8,780 nucleotides of DNA from Anaerolineales bacterium (GCA_947503585.1 CANNEJ010000048.1:1-8780); one strand, 5' to 3'. Counted from the first letter of the stretch, positions 1 through 6,513 are shown. Numbers and translations are program-made. The notes: a model not told the origin generated them from the letters alone.

Positions 1-397
1 GGCGCACATCCTTGATGAGCACACCATACGCTGCGCCAAAACTGGCGTCGAAGGCATCCGAAAAAGTTTGCAAACGCTCCACGCCGGCTGCTGCACACCA
101 TCCCTTTTGGGTAAAGGGCAGATCCATGCTCACCGTCAGCATGCACACATCATCACCCAGCCGCGCGCCGTCTTCATTAAAGCGCCGCATCTCTTTGTCG
201 CAAGTCCCTGTGTTGACTGACAGTACGCTGGCGATGATGCGCACTTTGCCGGCTGTGTCCGCCAGCGGTTGCACCCGGTCCACTGCATTGTTGTGCACAC
301 TGAAGGCCGGTGCCCGCTGGCCTGCTGTTATGTCTGGCCCCACAATTGTGGCGTCTGTGTTGCGCCACTGCAGTAATCCTTTGCGTTCGATGGTCAT
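1..397 (-). CDS. tpx: Thiol peroxidase (Tpx, atypical 2-Cys peroxiredoxin), C-terminus outside window
   Basis: Tpx reduces hydroperoxides in the cytoplasm using a peroxidatic and a resolving cysteine that form an intramolecular disulfide, usually recycled by thioredoxin. I translated the minus strand from the ATG at 395-397 and obtained 132 residues that stay open to the left edge; the family is about 165-170 aa, so roughly 35 residues are missing. Visible Tpx landmarks are the peroxidatic motif TGTCD with Cys66 and the conserved Thr63 three residues before it, followed by RRFNE; LTVSMDLPF and QKGWC with the resolving Cys101 (35 residues after Cys66, as expected for Tpx); and FSDAFDASFGAAYGVLIKD. 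The usual Pro after the active-site Thr is Gly here (NTGTC rather than DTPVC). The start is fixed by a GGAGG five bases upstream. It lies 46 bp downstream of the glycosyltransferase stop and probably has its own promoter in that gap. No duplication is visible in this part. Confidence 0.88.
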   Translation of the reverse strand, partial: MTIERKGLLQWRNTDATIVGPDITAGQRAPAFSVHNNAVDRVQPLADTAGKVRIIASVLSVNTGTCDKEMRRFNEDGARLGDDVCMLTVSMDLPFTQKGWCAAAGVERLQTFSDAFDASFGAAYGVLIKDVR

Positions 398-402
398 AGT
401 TG

Positions 403-407
403 CCTCC
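403..407 (-). promoter_or_regulatory. Shine-Dalgarno of tpx
   Basis: The minus strand reads GGAGG, then five bases, then the ATG of tpx. This is one of only two clear SD sequences in the window and decides the tpx start. Confidence 0.7.
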
Positions 408-420
408 GTAAAGCTGCGCG

Positions 421-429
421 ATGATAGCA
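421..429 (-). promoter_or_regulatory. Extended -10 promoter element for tpx
   Basis: The minus strand reads TGCTATCAT, matching the extended -10 form TGn-TATnnT. A start about seven bases downstream would give a 5' leader of about 17 nt that contains the GGAGG SD of tpx. There is no convincing -35 about 17 bp upstream. The same TGC-TATnnT form occurs in front of mreB and tilS, which strengthens the call. This would make tpx independent of the glycan block upstream. Confidence 0.5.
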
Positions 430-443
430 CACGCAGTGCAACT

Positions 444-1637
444 TTACGCGAGCTGCGTGTACAGTGCGAGCAGCTGGCGCGCCGCTGCCTGCCATGAAAA
501 CGCAGTGGCGCGCTGCAAGCCGCGCGTTCGCAGGTCGGCGCGCAGGGTGGCATCGCTGGTGATGCGCAGCAGCGCAGCTGCGAGCGCTTGTTCATCGCGC
601 GGGTCGGCCAGCAGCGCCGCGCCGCCAGCCACTTCCGGCAGGCAGGGCGCGGTGCTTGCCAGGCGCGGGTCGGCCAGCAGCGCCGCGCCGCCAGCCACTT
701 CCGGCAGGCAGGGCGCGGTGCTTGCCAGCACGGGTGTGCCGCAAGCCAGCGCCTCCGCCAGCGGCAGGCCGAAGCCCTCATACAGCGACGGGTAGGCAAC
801 GGCGTGTGCCGCCGAGTACAGGGCCGGCAGATGCGCGTCGGCCACATAGCCGGTGAGCAGCACGCGCTGCTGCAGCCCCAGTTGTTGCACGGCAGCGCGG
901 ATAGACTGCTCGGCGCCACCCGGCCCGCCCGCGATGACCAGATTGTGTTCGCTGTGGCGCAGCGCTGCGTAAAATGCTGCGATCAGGCGCAGATGATTCT
1001 TGCGCGGATGGAGTGTGCCCACGCACAGCACAAACGGTTGCGCGCCGAGGGCGTACTGCGCCCGCACAGCTGCCTGCCCGGGGCTGGCTACGGGCTGGAA
1101 GCGGGCAGCTACGCCCGGGTAGAGCACCGAAATCTTCGCACTGGGCGTGTTATATAAATCCATCAAGTCAGTGCGCGTCGCTTGCGAATCTGCCAGCACA
1201 TGCGTGGCGCGCTGCACGGAGCGCGGCACAGCCTGTTGTAAAAAGGCGCGCAGGCCGGGCGCAGCAGTTTCCGGTTCGCGTTCAAACGAAAGATCATGCA
1301 CGGTCAGCAGCGTGGGGATGCGCGCGCTTACGGGCGGCAGTGTGAAGTCGGGCGAGTGGTACAAGTCCACGCGGCCGGTGGCCAGCTGCACAGGCAGGGG
1401 CAGCTGCAGGCGGTGCCAGGCGCGCGCCAGCCAGGCATCGGGCACAGGCAGGCGCCGCGCATGGAAGTTTGCGGGCAGGGCCGGCAGGGCGTGCGGCAGC
1501 GGCCGGCGCGATGCAAAGAACAGGCGGTAGGTGTTGCGGGCGTCGAGCTCCGCCAGTGCCAGCAAAAGCTCGCGCACATAGCGGCCAATGCCGGCACCCT
1601 GCCGGACGGCGGCGGTTACTTCGAGGCCGATGCGCAT
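444..1637 (-). CDS. GT4-family glycosyltransferase with a 22-residue internal duplication
   Basis: Retaining GT-B glycosyltransferase of family GT4 (mannosyltransferase-like), expected to move a sugar from a nucleotide-sugar donor onto a cytoplasmic glycan intermediate; donor and acceptor cannot be read. The N-terminal acceptor domain starts MRIGLE and has GAGIGRY near residue 15 and TVHDLSF near 112. The C-terminal donor domain has YPGVAARF near 173, VGTLHPRKN near 206 and the GT4 donor-site motif EGFGLPLAEALACGTPV at 287-303. Residues 304-325 (start LASTAPC, end LLADPR) are repeated exactly as 326-347. Homologues have one copy, so the natural length is about 375 rather than 397 aa. The start is the ATG at 1635-1637; no strong SD is visible, suggesting coupling to gtrA upstream. 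It ends with TAA at 444-446. It is the last gene of the mreB-ligase-gtrA block. There is no signal peptide or membrane segment. Confidence 0.88.
   Translation of the reverse strand: MRIGLEVTAAVRQGAGIGRYVRELLLALAELDARNTYRLFFASRRPLPHALPALPANFHARRLPVPDAWLARAWHRLQLPLPVQLATGRVDLYHSPDFTLPPVSARIPTLLTVHDLSFEREPETAAPGLRAFLQQAVPRSVQRATHVLADSQATRTDLMDLYNTPSAKISVLYPGVAARFQPVASPGQAAVRAQYALGAQPFVLCVGTLHPRKNHLRLIAAFYAALRHSEHNLVIAGGPGGAEQSIRAAVQQLGLQQRVLLTGYVADAHLPALYSAAHAVAYPSLYEGFGLPLAEALACGTPVLASTAPCLPEVAGGAALLADPRLASTAPCLPEVAGGAALLADPRDEQALAAALLRITSDATLRADLRTRGLQRATAFSWQAAARQLLALYTQLA
597..728. repeat. 66-bp perfect tandem duplication inside the glycosyltransferase
   Basis: Copy 1 is 597-662 and copy 2 is 663-728; all 66 bases match. 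The unit is 22 codons, so the frame is kept. The junction has no microhomology: 596 differs from 662, and 663 differs from 729. The duplicated peptide lies just after the GT4 donor-binding motif, where family members carry a single copy. Confidence 0.97.
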
Positions 1638-1662
1638 GCAGGTTGGCGGCCGGCCGGCAGGC

Positions 1663-1731
1663 GCGCTCTCAGACGACTTTGCGGAAGGTCCAGTAGCGCT
1701 CTCAGACGACTTTGCGGAAGGTCCAGTAGCG
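1663..1731. repeat. 33-bp tandem duplication of the gtrA 3' end
   Basis: Copy 1 is 1663-1695 and copy 2 is 1696-1728, identical, with three more bases continuing the period to 1731. On the minus strand each unit encodes RYWTFRKVV, a stop and one further codon. The second unit in the direction of translation therefore lies behind the stop as a dead echo of the gtrA tail. It widens the gtrA to glycosyltransferase gap from 31 to 64 bp. Confidence 0.96.
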
Positions 1732-2190
1732 GTTCACGAAAAAATTCCAAAACATGACCACCGCCACTGCGCACACTTGGGCCGCGTTGATGCCCAGCAG
1801 CTGGGCGGCTTGCGGCTCCAGCCACGCGCTGAAGATTGAAATGAATATGCCGCTGAGAAAACCAAAAATTACGAGATTGAGGGCCCAGCCGCCGGCGTTC
1901 ACCAGGGCGAACTTGGGTGCAATCACGCGTTTGCGCTCCGTGCGCGTTTCGGGATAGATCCAATAGCGGTTCCAAATAAAGTTGCTGGTGAGCGCCAGCG
2001 AAAAAGAAATTGTCTTGGCCGCCAACCGCAAGAAAGTTGTATTCATGTTAGCGAGGCCCACCAGCAGGTTGAGCGTTGTGGTGTCGATGGTAAAGCCGAT
2101 CAAGCCGACAATGCCAAACTTAATGAAGCGCTTAATCTCCATCGGGCGCGCATGCGCAAAGCTGTAAATGCTGCCGAAAGCGGATTTCAT
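1702..2190 (-). CDS. GtrA-family small membrane protein
   Basis: GtrA-like proteins are four-helix inner-membrane proteins thought to help flip polyprenyl-linked sugars or assist glycan decoration (PF04138 type); the transported lipid here is unknown. The 162-aa product has a cytoplasmic start, then helix 1 (FIKFGIVGLIGFTIDTTTLN, residues 22-41), helix 2 ending in the family motif SNFIWNRYWIY (69-79), a basic loop (TRTERKR), helix 3 (about 95-122) and helix 4 ending in FWNFFVNRYWTF (147-158). The paired N-RYW-(I/T)-(Y/F) signatures are diagnostic. The ATG overlaps the ligase stop as ATGA (2187-2190), indicating translational coupling; an internal Met17 (MEIKRF) is an alternative start nearer the usual family beginning. 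By eye the gene is richer in A/T than its neighbours. Its last codons are repeated behind the stop. It sits between a ligase-like membrane protein and a GT4 enzyme, so a role in surface glycan assembly is likely. Confidence 0.88.
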   Translation of the reverse strand: MKSAFGSIYSFAHARPMEIKRFIKFGIVGLIGFTIDTTTLNLLVGLANMNTTFLRLAAKTISFSLALTSNFIWNRYWIYPETRTERKRVIAPKFALVNAGGWALNLVIFGFLSGIFISIFSAWLEPQAAQLLGINAAQVCAVAVVMFWNFFVNRYWTFRKVV

Positions 2191-3764
2191 TGCGCGGTGC
2201 TGGGGGTGCGCGGCTGCGCGGTTGCCAGTATGCCAAGCATGCTGGCCAGATACAGGTGCACATTATTTACAAATAAGTTATCCACCACATTGTGGATGGC
2301 CAGGTGCGCGCCTGCCGCCAGCAGCCCCAGCGCCAGCGCGCGCTGCCAGCCGTGGGCGGTGCGCAGCACTCGCAAGGCTTGGAGCGCAGCGGCCAGCAGC
2401 AAGGCCACAAAAATCAGCAAGCCGGGCAGGCCGGTCTCGGCAGCCAGGTTGAGGTAGAAGTTATGCGCATGCCCAAGTGCCAGCGGCCAGCGCGCCAGCC
2501 GGTAGCGGTCATAGGCGGCTGCGTAGTTCCCCAAACCCACGCCCAGCCATGGATGCGCGGCAGCCATTTCGGCAGCTGCCTGCCAGTGCGCCAGGCGCTC
2601 CACCACCGCGAAGTTTGCGGTCGTCGGAACCACTCCGCGCACATCGGCCCCCGAAATGTCTTGAGTGATGCTGCTCACGCGCGCCACAACCCACTGCGGC
2701 CAAAGACCGCGCCCGGCAACGAGCAGCGCAGCCGCCAGCAGTACAAGCAGCAGCGTCGGGCGCGCGCTTGCGGGTCGCAGTGCGCCCAGCAGCAAGATGG
2801 CAGCCGCTGCGCCGGCCCCCAGCCATGCACCGCGTGAGTAAGACGCCAGTAGCCAAAGACCGCGCCCGGCAACGAGCAGCGCAGCCGCCAGCAGTACAAG
2901 CAGCAGCGTCGGGCGTGCGCTTGCGGGTCGTAGTGCGCCCAGCAGCAAGATGGCAGCCGCTGCGCCGGCCCCCAGCCATGCACCGCGTGAGTAAGACGCC
3001 AGCAGTGCGCCAGCCGAGAGCAGTGCCACGAATGCGCAAGCAGCCGACAGCAGCTTGTGCCGGTCAATCTGGTGTGCCCGCCACAAACCTGCAGCAAGTG
3101 CCGCAGCCAATGGCCACACCATGCCCATGTAGCCGCCAAAGGGATTGGGCTGCTCAAACCCGCCGTAAGCGCGGAAGAGGCCCGGCGCCACTAAGAAACT
3201 CTCGGGGCCGTGGCCGCGCAGCGCAAATTGCCAGCCGCCAATCACGGCCTGGATTGCGCCGGAGAGCAGCAGTGCGGCCAGCAGCCAGGGCGTGCTGCGG
3301 CGCGGCTCAGCTGCTACCAGCGCCATCACCAGCAGCACTTGCAGCCACTTGGCCCACTCCGCAGCACCGCTGACCAGATCCTGTGCTGCCAGCAGTGTGG
3401 CGCCGCACACGACGAGAAACAATATCAGCAGCAGTGCAACGCTGTGAGTTGGCAGAAGCAGGCGGCGCTGCGCCAAGCCGCGCAATAGCCATGCCAGCAG
3501 CGCCAGCCCCAGCAGCAGCTGCGCCGGATCCGGCAGCGCCGGGTAAGTGACGGCCAGCAGCGCCTTGAATGGCCCGGCCAGCAACGCCAGCGCCAGTGGC
3601 AGCAGCGGCCAGCGCAAGGCTGCGGGCAGCAGTACTGCACCCAGCACCAGCCCGGCAGAAAGCAGCGCAGGTGCGCGCCAGAGCAGTGCGCCGAGCAGCA
3701 CACCCGCAGCAGCCACCAGCAGTGCGCCTGAGTTCTGCAGCGGGTGGCGGGCAGCGGCTTGCAT
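2187..3764 (-). CDS. O-antigen ligase/polymerase-like membrane protein (Wzy/WaaL family) with a 51-residue duplication
   Basis: Polytopic membrane protein of the Wzy_C/WaaL superfamily, which joins or polymerises undecaprenyl-linked oligosaccharides on the outer face of the cytoplasmic membrane; related members glycosylate proteins. Most of its 525 residues form hydrophobic helices. Family landmarks are GGFEQPNPFGGYMG (201-214), SYSRGAWLG (257-265), the large outer loop with HPWLGVGLGNY (404-414), and GHAHNFYLNLAAETGLPG (431-448) with the conserved His-x-His/Asn and E-x-G. Residues 254-304 are repeated as 305-355, so the SYSRGAW segment and its following helices occur twice; one copy gives a normal 474-aa protein. 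An extra copy would probably disturb membrane topology. The ATG lies 2 bp after the mreB stop with no evident SD, and the stop overlaps gtrA by ATGA. Whether it ligates O-antigen, a wall polymer or protein glycans cannot be told; if the host is monoderm, a lipid A acceptor is unlikely. Confidence 0.85.
   Translation of the reverse strand: MQAAARHPLQNSGALLVAAAGVLLGALLWRAPALLSAGLVLGAVLLPAALRWPLLPLALALLAGPFKALLAVTYPALPDPAQLLLGLALLAWLLRGLAQRRLLLPTHSVALLLILFLVVCGATLLAAQDLVSGAAEWAKWLQVLLVMALVAAEPRRSTPWLLAALLLSGAIQAVIGGWQFALRGHGPESFLVAPGLFRAYGGFEQPNPFGGYMGMVWPLAAALAAGLWRAHQIDRHKLLSAACAFVALLSAGALLASYSRGAWLGAGAAAAILLLGALRPASARPTLLLVLLAAALLVAGRGLWLLASYSRGAWLGAGAAAAILLLGALRPASARPTLLLVLLAAALLVAGRGLWPQWVVARVSSITQDISGADVRGVVPTTANFAVVERLAHWQAAAEMAAAHPWLGVGLGNYAAAYDRYRLARWPLALGHAHNFYLNLAAETGLPGLLIFVALLLAAALQALRVLRTAHGWQRALALGLLAAGAHLAIHNVVDNLFVNNVHLYLASMLGILATAQPRTPSTAQ
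2699..3004. repeat. 153-bp tandem duplication inside the ligase-like gene
   Basis: Copy 1 is 2699-2851 and copy 2 is 2852-3004. They differ at three positions, all C/T transitions (2763/2916, 2778/2931, 2850/3003). All three are synonymous in the minus-strand gene frame (CTG/CTA, GCG/GCA, CTG/CTA). The unit is 51 codons, so the frame is kept. Only one base of microhomology is present at the junction. Confidence 0.96.
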
Positions 3765-3766
3765 CG

Positions 3767-4846
3767 TTAGCGGCGCACCGGGCTGAGCGACGTGCTGCCG
3801 CGCTCCAACCCGACCAAAAACGGCGTCAGATTTTCAATGTCATCGAGAATCAAACCCGCGCCGCGCACCACACAAGTGAGTGGATCCTCCGCCACCCAAA
3901 AGCGCACTTTCAATTCTGCTTCCATGCGCGCAGCAAGCCCGCGCAGGTTGGCTACGCCGCCGGCCAGGCAGATGCCGCTCTCCATCAAGTCTTCAATGAT
4001 TTGCGGCGGGGTCTCGTCCAGGGTTTCCTTTACAAGATTGATAAGTGTGGTTATTGAATTTGAGAGTGCCTCGCGAATTTCAATCGAGGAGACTTCCACC
4101 GAGTCGGGCAGGCCGGTAACAAGGTTGCGGCCGCGTAGCGTCACGCTCTTCTCTTCCGGCATGGGATAGGCTGAGCCGATGGTGAGCTTGACGCGCTCGG
4201 CGGTGCGCTCGCCAATTGCCAGGTTGTATTTGTTGCGCGCGTAGGCAATTATCTCTTCGTCCATCTCATCGCCGGCCACGCGCAGCGACCGGCTGACAAC
4301 GATGCCGCCCATCGAGAAGACTGCCGCCTCGGTGGTGCCACCGCCGATGTCGAGGATCATGGAGCCGCGCGCCTCGCCCAGCGGCAGCCCGGCCCCGATC
4401 GCAGCAGCCGTTGGTTCTTCAATGAGATATGCAACGCGCGCGCCCGCAGCAATCGTCGCATCATAAACGGCGCGCTTCTCCACCTCTGTCACGCCGCTGG
4501 GAATGCCCACCACCACGCGCGGGCGCGGGATGGGCACAAGGCTGTTTTCGTGCGCCTTCTTTATAAAGTACGCCAGCATCGCCTCGGTGATTTCGTATTC
4601 GGAGATGACGCCGTCGCGCAACGGGCGCACTGCCAGAATATTGGCGGGTGTGCGCCCCACCAACTCCTTGGCGCCCACCCCGATGGCCAGCGGCTTGCGC
4701 GTCTTCTTGTCCACGGCCACCCAGGATGGCTCGTTGATGACAATGCCCTTGCCGCGCACCATCACAAGCGTGTTGGCGGTACCGAGGTCGATGCCGATAT
4801 CTAATGAAAAGAGGCCGAGCAGCCAATTGAGCGGGCTGAATGCCAA
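3767..4846 (-). CDS. mreB: Rod shape-determining protein MreB
   Basis: Bacterial actin homologue that polymerises on the inner membrane face and directs side-wall peptidoglycan synthesis. The 359-aa product is full length. Actin-fold motifs in order: an N-terminal hydrophobic/amphipathic stretch NWLLGLFS (7-14) suited to membrane binding; phosphate-1 loop DIGIDLGTANTLV (16-28); VRPLRDGVI (73-81); connect-1 region GIPSGVTEVEKRAV (114-127); YLIEEPTAAAIGAGLP (140-155); phosphate-2 loop DIGGGTTEAAV (166-176); RVAGDEMDEEI (189-199); YNLAIGERTAE (207-217); adenosine motif LAGGVANLRG (294-303). The start is a TTG at 4844-4846, chosen because AGGAG sits seven bases upstream and the next in-frame Met (residue 29) lies inside the conserved core. 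It is the first gene of a minus-strand block and stops 2 bp before the ligase-like gene. No mreC or mreD follows, unlike the common mreBCD order. No duplication is present in this gene. Confidence 0.96.
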   Translation of the reverse strand: MAFSPLNWLLGLFSLDIGIDLGTANTLVMVRGKGIVINEPSWVAVDKKTRKPLAIGVGAKELVGRTPANILAVRPLRDGVISEYEITEAMLAYFIKKAHENSLVPIPRPRVVVGIPSGVTEVEKRAVYDATIAAGARVAYLIEEPTAAAIGAGLPLGEARGSMILDIGGGTTEAAVFSMGGIVVSRSLRVAGDEMDEEIIAYARNKYNLAIGERTAERVKLTIGSAYPMPEEKSVTLRGRNLVTGLPDSVEVSSIEIREALSNSITTLINLVKETLDETPPQIIEDLMESGICLAGGVANLRGLAARMEAELKVRFWVAEDPLTCVVRGAGLILDDIENLTPFLVGLERGSTSLSPVRR

Positions 4847-4853
4847 AAAATTT

Positions 4854-4858
4854 CTCCT
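4854..4858 (-). promoter_or_regulatory. Shine-Dalgarno of mreB deciding a TTG start
   Basis: The minus strand reads AGGAG followed by seven bases and TTG. No ATG or GTG lies at a suitable distance, so this site selects the TTG as start codon. Confidence 0.75.
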
Positions 4859-4952
4859 GTGCGAGTGTGCGCTGCCGGGTTGGAGCTTGGCAAATCCGCA
4901 CCCGCCGGAACGGAGTTGCGCTTTTGTGCGCCAGCACAGCCAATAGTGTGCG

Positions 4953-4961
4953 AGTATAGCA
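4953..4961 (-). promoter_or_regulatory. Extended -10 promoter element for mreB
   Basis: The minus strand reads TGCTATACT. Transcription would start near 4946, giving a leader of about 100 nt before the TTG start. No good -35 is seen at 16-18 bp, which is typical for extended -10 promoters. It lies back to back with the tilS -10, about 30 bp apart, so the two promoters probably influence each other. Confidence 0.5.
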
Positions 4962-4985
4962 TGTGCATTCCATGTACAGAGCGAT

Positions 4986-4994
4986 TGCTATAAT
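4986..4994 (+). promoter_or_regulatory. Extended -10 promoter for tilS, predicted leaderless transcript
   Basis: The plus strand reads TGCTATAAT, a perfect -10 hexamer with the TGn extension. The first base of the ATG at 5001 is seven bases after the hexamer, exactly where transcription should begin. No SD precedes the ATG. A leaderless mRNA beginning at or within a base or two of the start codon is the direct reading. Confidence 0.62.
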
Positions 4995-5000
4995 GCCCCT

Positions 5001-6482
5001 ATGGCTTTGTTGCGCATATTAAGCCAATATTTTATGGCATATCCGGCGCTGCGCGCCTGTGCCAAGGCTGTGGTATATTTTATGGCATATCCGGCGCTGC
5101 GCGCCTGTGCCAAAGTTGTGGTGGGCGTGTCTGGCGGAGCGGACAGCCTGGCGCTTCTGCATGCGCTGCAGGCCCTGCCGGCAGCTGAACGCCCGGCTTT
5201 GTGGGTGGCGCATTTGGATCATGCGCTGCGGCCCGCGTCTGAGGGCGACGCGCAGTTTGTGCGTGAAATGGCAGCACAGTGGCAGCTGGGCTGCACCTGT
5301 GAGCGGCGCCTGGTGCGGGAGACGGCAGCGCGCCTGCAGCTTTCAATTGAAATGGCTGCGCGCCAGGTGCGCTATGAGTTTTTGGCGGGCGTTGCGCAGG
5401 CGCAGGGCGCGGCTGCGGTACTGGTGGCGCACAACGCGGACGACCAGGCCGAGACAGTGCTGTTGCGCTTGTTGCGCGGCGCCGGGCTGGCCGGCCTGCG
5501 CGGCATGCGGCCGCTGAGCCGCGTGCCTGGTGCGCCGCAGCTGCTGCTGGGGCGGCCGCTGCTAACAGTGCCGCGCGCAGCCATCGACGCGTATTGTGCG
5601 CAGCACGGGCTGCAGCCGCGCCATGACGCAAGCAACGCGGACCAGACAATCGGGCGCAATCGAGTGCGCCACGAGCTGCTGCCGGTGCTGGAGGCGGCGC
5701 AGCCGCGCCCGCAGCCGCGCCTGCGCCGGATTCTCGGCCGCACGGCAGCGGTGCTTGCCAGCGAGCATGCGGTGGTGCAGCAAGCTGCAGACAGCGCATG
5801 GGCGCAGTCTGTGGTGGACGCGCCAGCCGGCCAGCTGGCGTTTGCCCGCAAGCAATTTGGCGCGCTGCTGCCGGCGCTGCAAGCTGAGCTGCTGCGGCGG
5901 GCGGTGCGCCGGCTGCGGCCCGCGCTGCGCGATGTGGATTATGCGCCGATTGCAATTGCCTGTGAGTTTGTGCGCACGGCGGCCGTGCGCCAGCAGGTGC
6001 TTCTGCCGGGTGCGCTGGCTCTGCATGTGGAGTATGAACGGCTGCGGTTGCTGCCGGCTGCAATGGCGCCGCTCCTAGCAGCGCAGCCATTCATGGATGG
6101 ATGCACTGCGGTGGCTGTAGGCGTGCCCGGGCGTACCAGCCTGGGCGCCTGCGGCTGGTGGCTGGAGGTATGCGCGGCACCTGTGGCAGCAGCTGCGCCA
6201 GACCGCTGGGCGGTGCAGTTTGCGCATGCGGCGCAGGCGCCGCTGGCATTGCGCAGTGCGCGCCGCGGCGAACGCTTTCAGCCGCTGGGGTTGCATGGGC
6301 ACAGCCAAAGCATTGCGCGCTTTTTGCAAAATGCAAAAGTGCCGCAGGCGCTGCGCGCTGCCTGGCCGTTGCTTTGCTCGGGCGAGCAGGTGGTGTGGGT
6401 TGGCGGCTGGCGGTTGGATGCGCGCGCACGCGCGCTGCCCGGCGCAGACGCATGGCTGGCGCGCCTGCATCCGCCGGATTGA
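5001..6482 (+). CDS. tilS: tRNA(Ile)-lysidine synthetase TilS with a 16-residue N-terminal duplication
   Basis: Cytoplasmic N-type ATP pyrophosphatase that adenylates C34 of the CAU-anticodon isoleucine tRNA and attaches lysine, switching it to read AUA; normally essential. In the 493-aa product the PP-loop SGGADS lies at 44-49, followed by VAHLDHALRPAS, the ARQVRYEFL segment, VAHNADDQAETVLLRLLRGAGLAGLRGM, and RPLL...DASNAD..IGRNRVRHELLPVLE, all standard TilS blocks. The C-terminal TilS_C domain is visible as RRGERFQPLGLHG, FLQNAKVPQALRAAWPLL and VVWVGGWRLDARA. Residues 10-25 (YFMAYPALRACAKAVV) recur as 26-41 with one Ala to Val change, pushing the PP-loop unusually far from the start; one copy gives 477 aa. 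The ATG at 5001 is favoured by the promoter, but ATGs at 5034 and 5082 fall in the repeat and could also serve. It converges on thrB with a 62-bp gap. Confidence 0.93.
   Translation: MALLRILSQYFMAYPALRACAKAVVYFMAYPALRACAKVVVGVSGGADSLALLHALQALPAAERPALWVAHLDHALRPASEGDAQFVREMAAQWQLGCTCERRLVRETAARLQLSIEMAARQVRYEFLAGVAQAQGAAAVLVAHNADDQAETVLLRLLRGAGLAGLRGMRPLSRVPGAPQLLLGRPLLTVPRAAIDAYCAQHGLQPRHDASNADQTIGRNRVRHELLPVLEAAQPRPQPRLRRILGRTAAVLASEHAVVQQAADSAWAQSVVDAPAGQLAFARKQFGALLPALQAELLRRAVRRLRPALRDVDYAPIAIACEFVRTAAVRQQVLLPGALALHVEYERLRLLPAAMAPLLAAQPFMDGCTAVAVGVPGRTSLGACGWWLEVCAAPVAAAAPDRWAVQFAHAAQAPLALRSARRGERFQPLGLHGHSQSIARFLQNAKVPQALRAAWPLLCSGEQVVWVGGWRLDARARALPGADAWLARLHPPD
5027..5122. repeat. 48-bp tandem duplication at the tilS N-terminus
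   Basis: Copy 1 is 5027-5074 and copy 2 is 5075-5122, differing by two transitions (5066/5114, synonymous Lys codon; 5068/5116, Ala versus Val). The unit is 16 codons and keeps the frame. Each copy contains an in-frame ATG. There is no microhomology at the edges. Confidence 0.96.
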
Positions 6483-6497
6483 CGCAGCCGCTACAGC

Positions 6498-6513
6498 TGC
6501 GCTTGTGAGCGCA
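6498..6513. terminator. Weak hairpin between convergent tilS and thrB
   Basis: TGCGCT, a four-base loop TGTG and AGCGCA form a 6-bp stem, with GCCG and CGGC further out that could extend it. It lies in the 62-bp gap between the two convergent stop codons, where a bidirectional terminator would be expected. No U-tract follows on either strand, so intrinsic termination is doubtful. Confidence 0.25.

Larger units (their letters stand above)
4847..5000. other. Divergent mreB/tilS intergenic region
   Basis: This 154-bp non-coding stretch separates the two divergent starts. It holds the mreB SD at 4854-4858, an mreB extended -10 at 4953-4961 and a tilS extended -10 at 4986-4994. I see no ORF, strong hairpin or known riboswitch in it. 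Confidence 0.7.

Noticed and set aside
12..497. Plus-strand open frame at the left edge (161 codons)
   Set aside because: It is the complement of tpx and of the glycosyltransferase end; the minus strand gives a clear thiol peroxidase with an SD.
4966..4971. A -35 hexamer for tilS at the ideal 17-bp spacing
   Set aside because: The bases there (CATTCC) do not resemble TTGACA; the promoter is better read as extended -10.
4960..4975. Direct repeat CATGT spaced 11 bp between the divergent mreB and tilS promoters as an operator
   Set aside because: Only five bases per half, with no extended match; this is expected by chance and not enough to call a binding site.
5080..6090. Long open frame on the minus strand opposite tilS (336 codons)
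   Set aside because: It lies wholly antisense to the well-supported TilS coding frame, its product is a low-complexity Ala/Pro/Arg string with no family motif, and such frames are common in GC-rich DNA.
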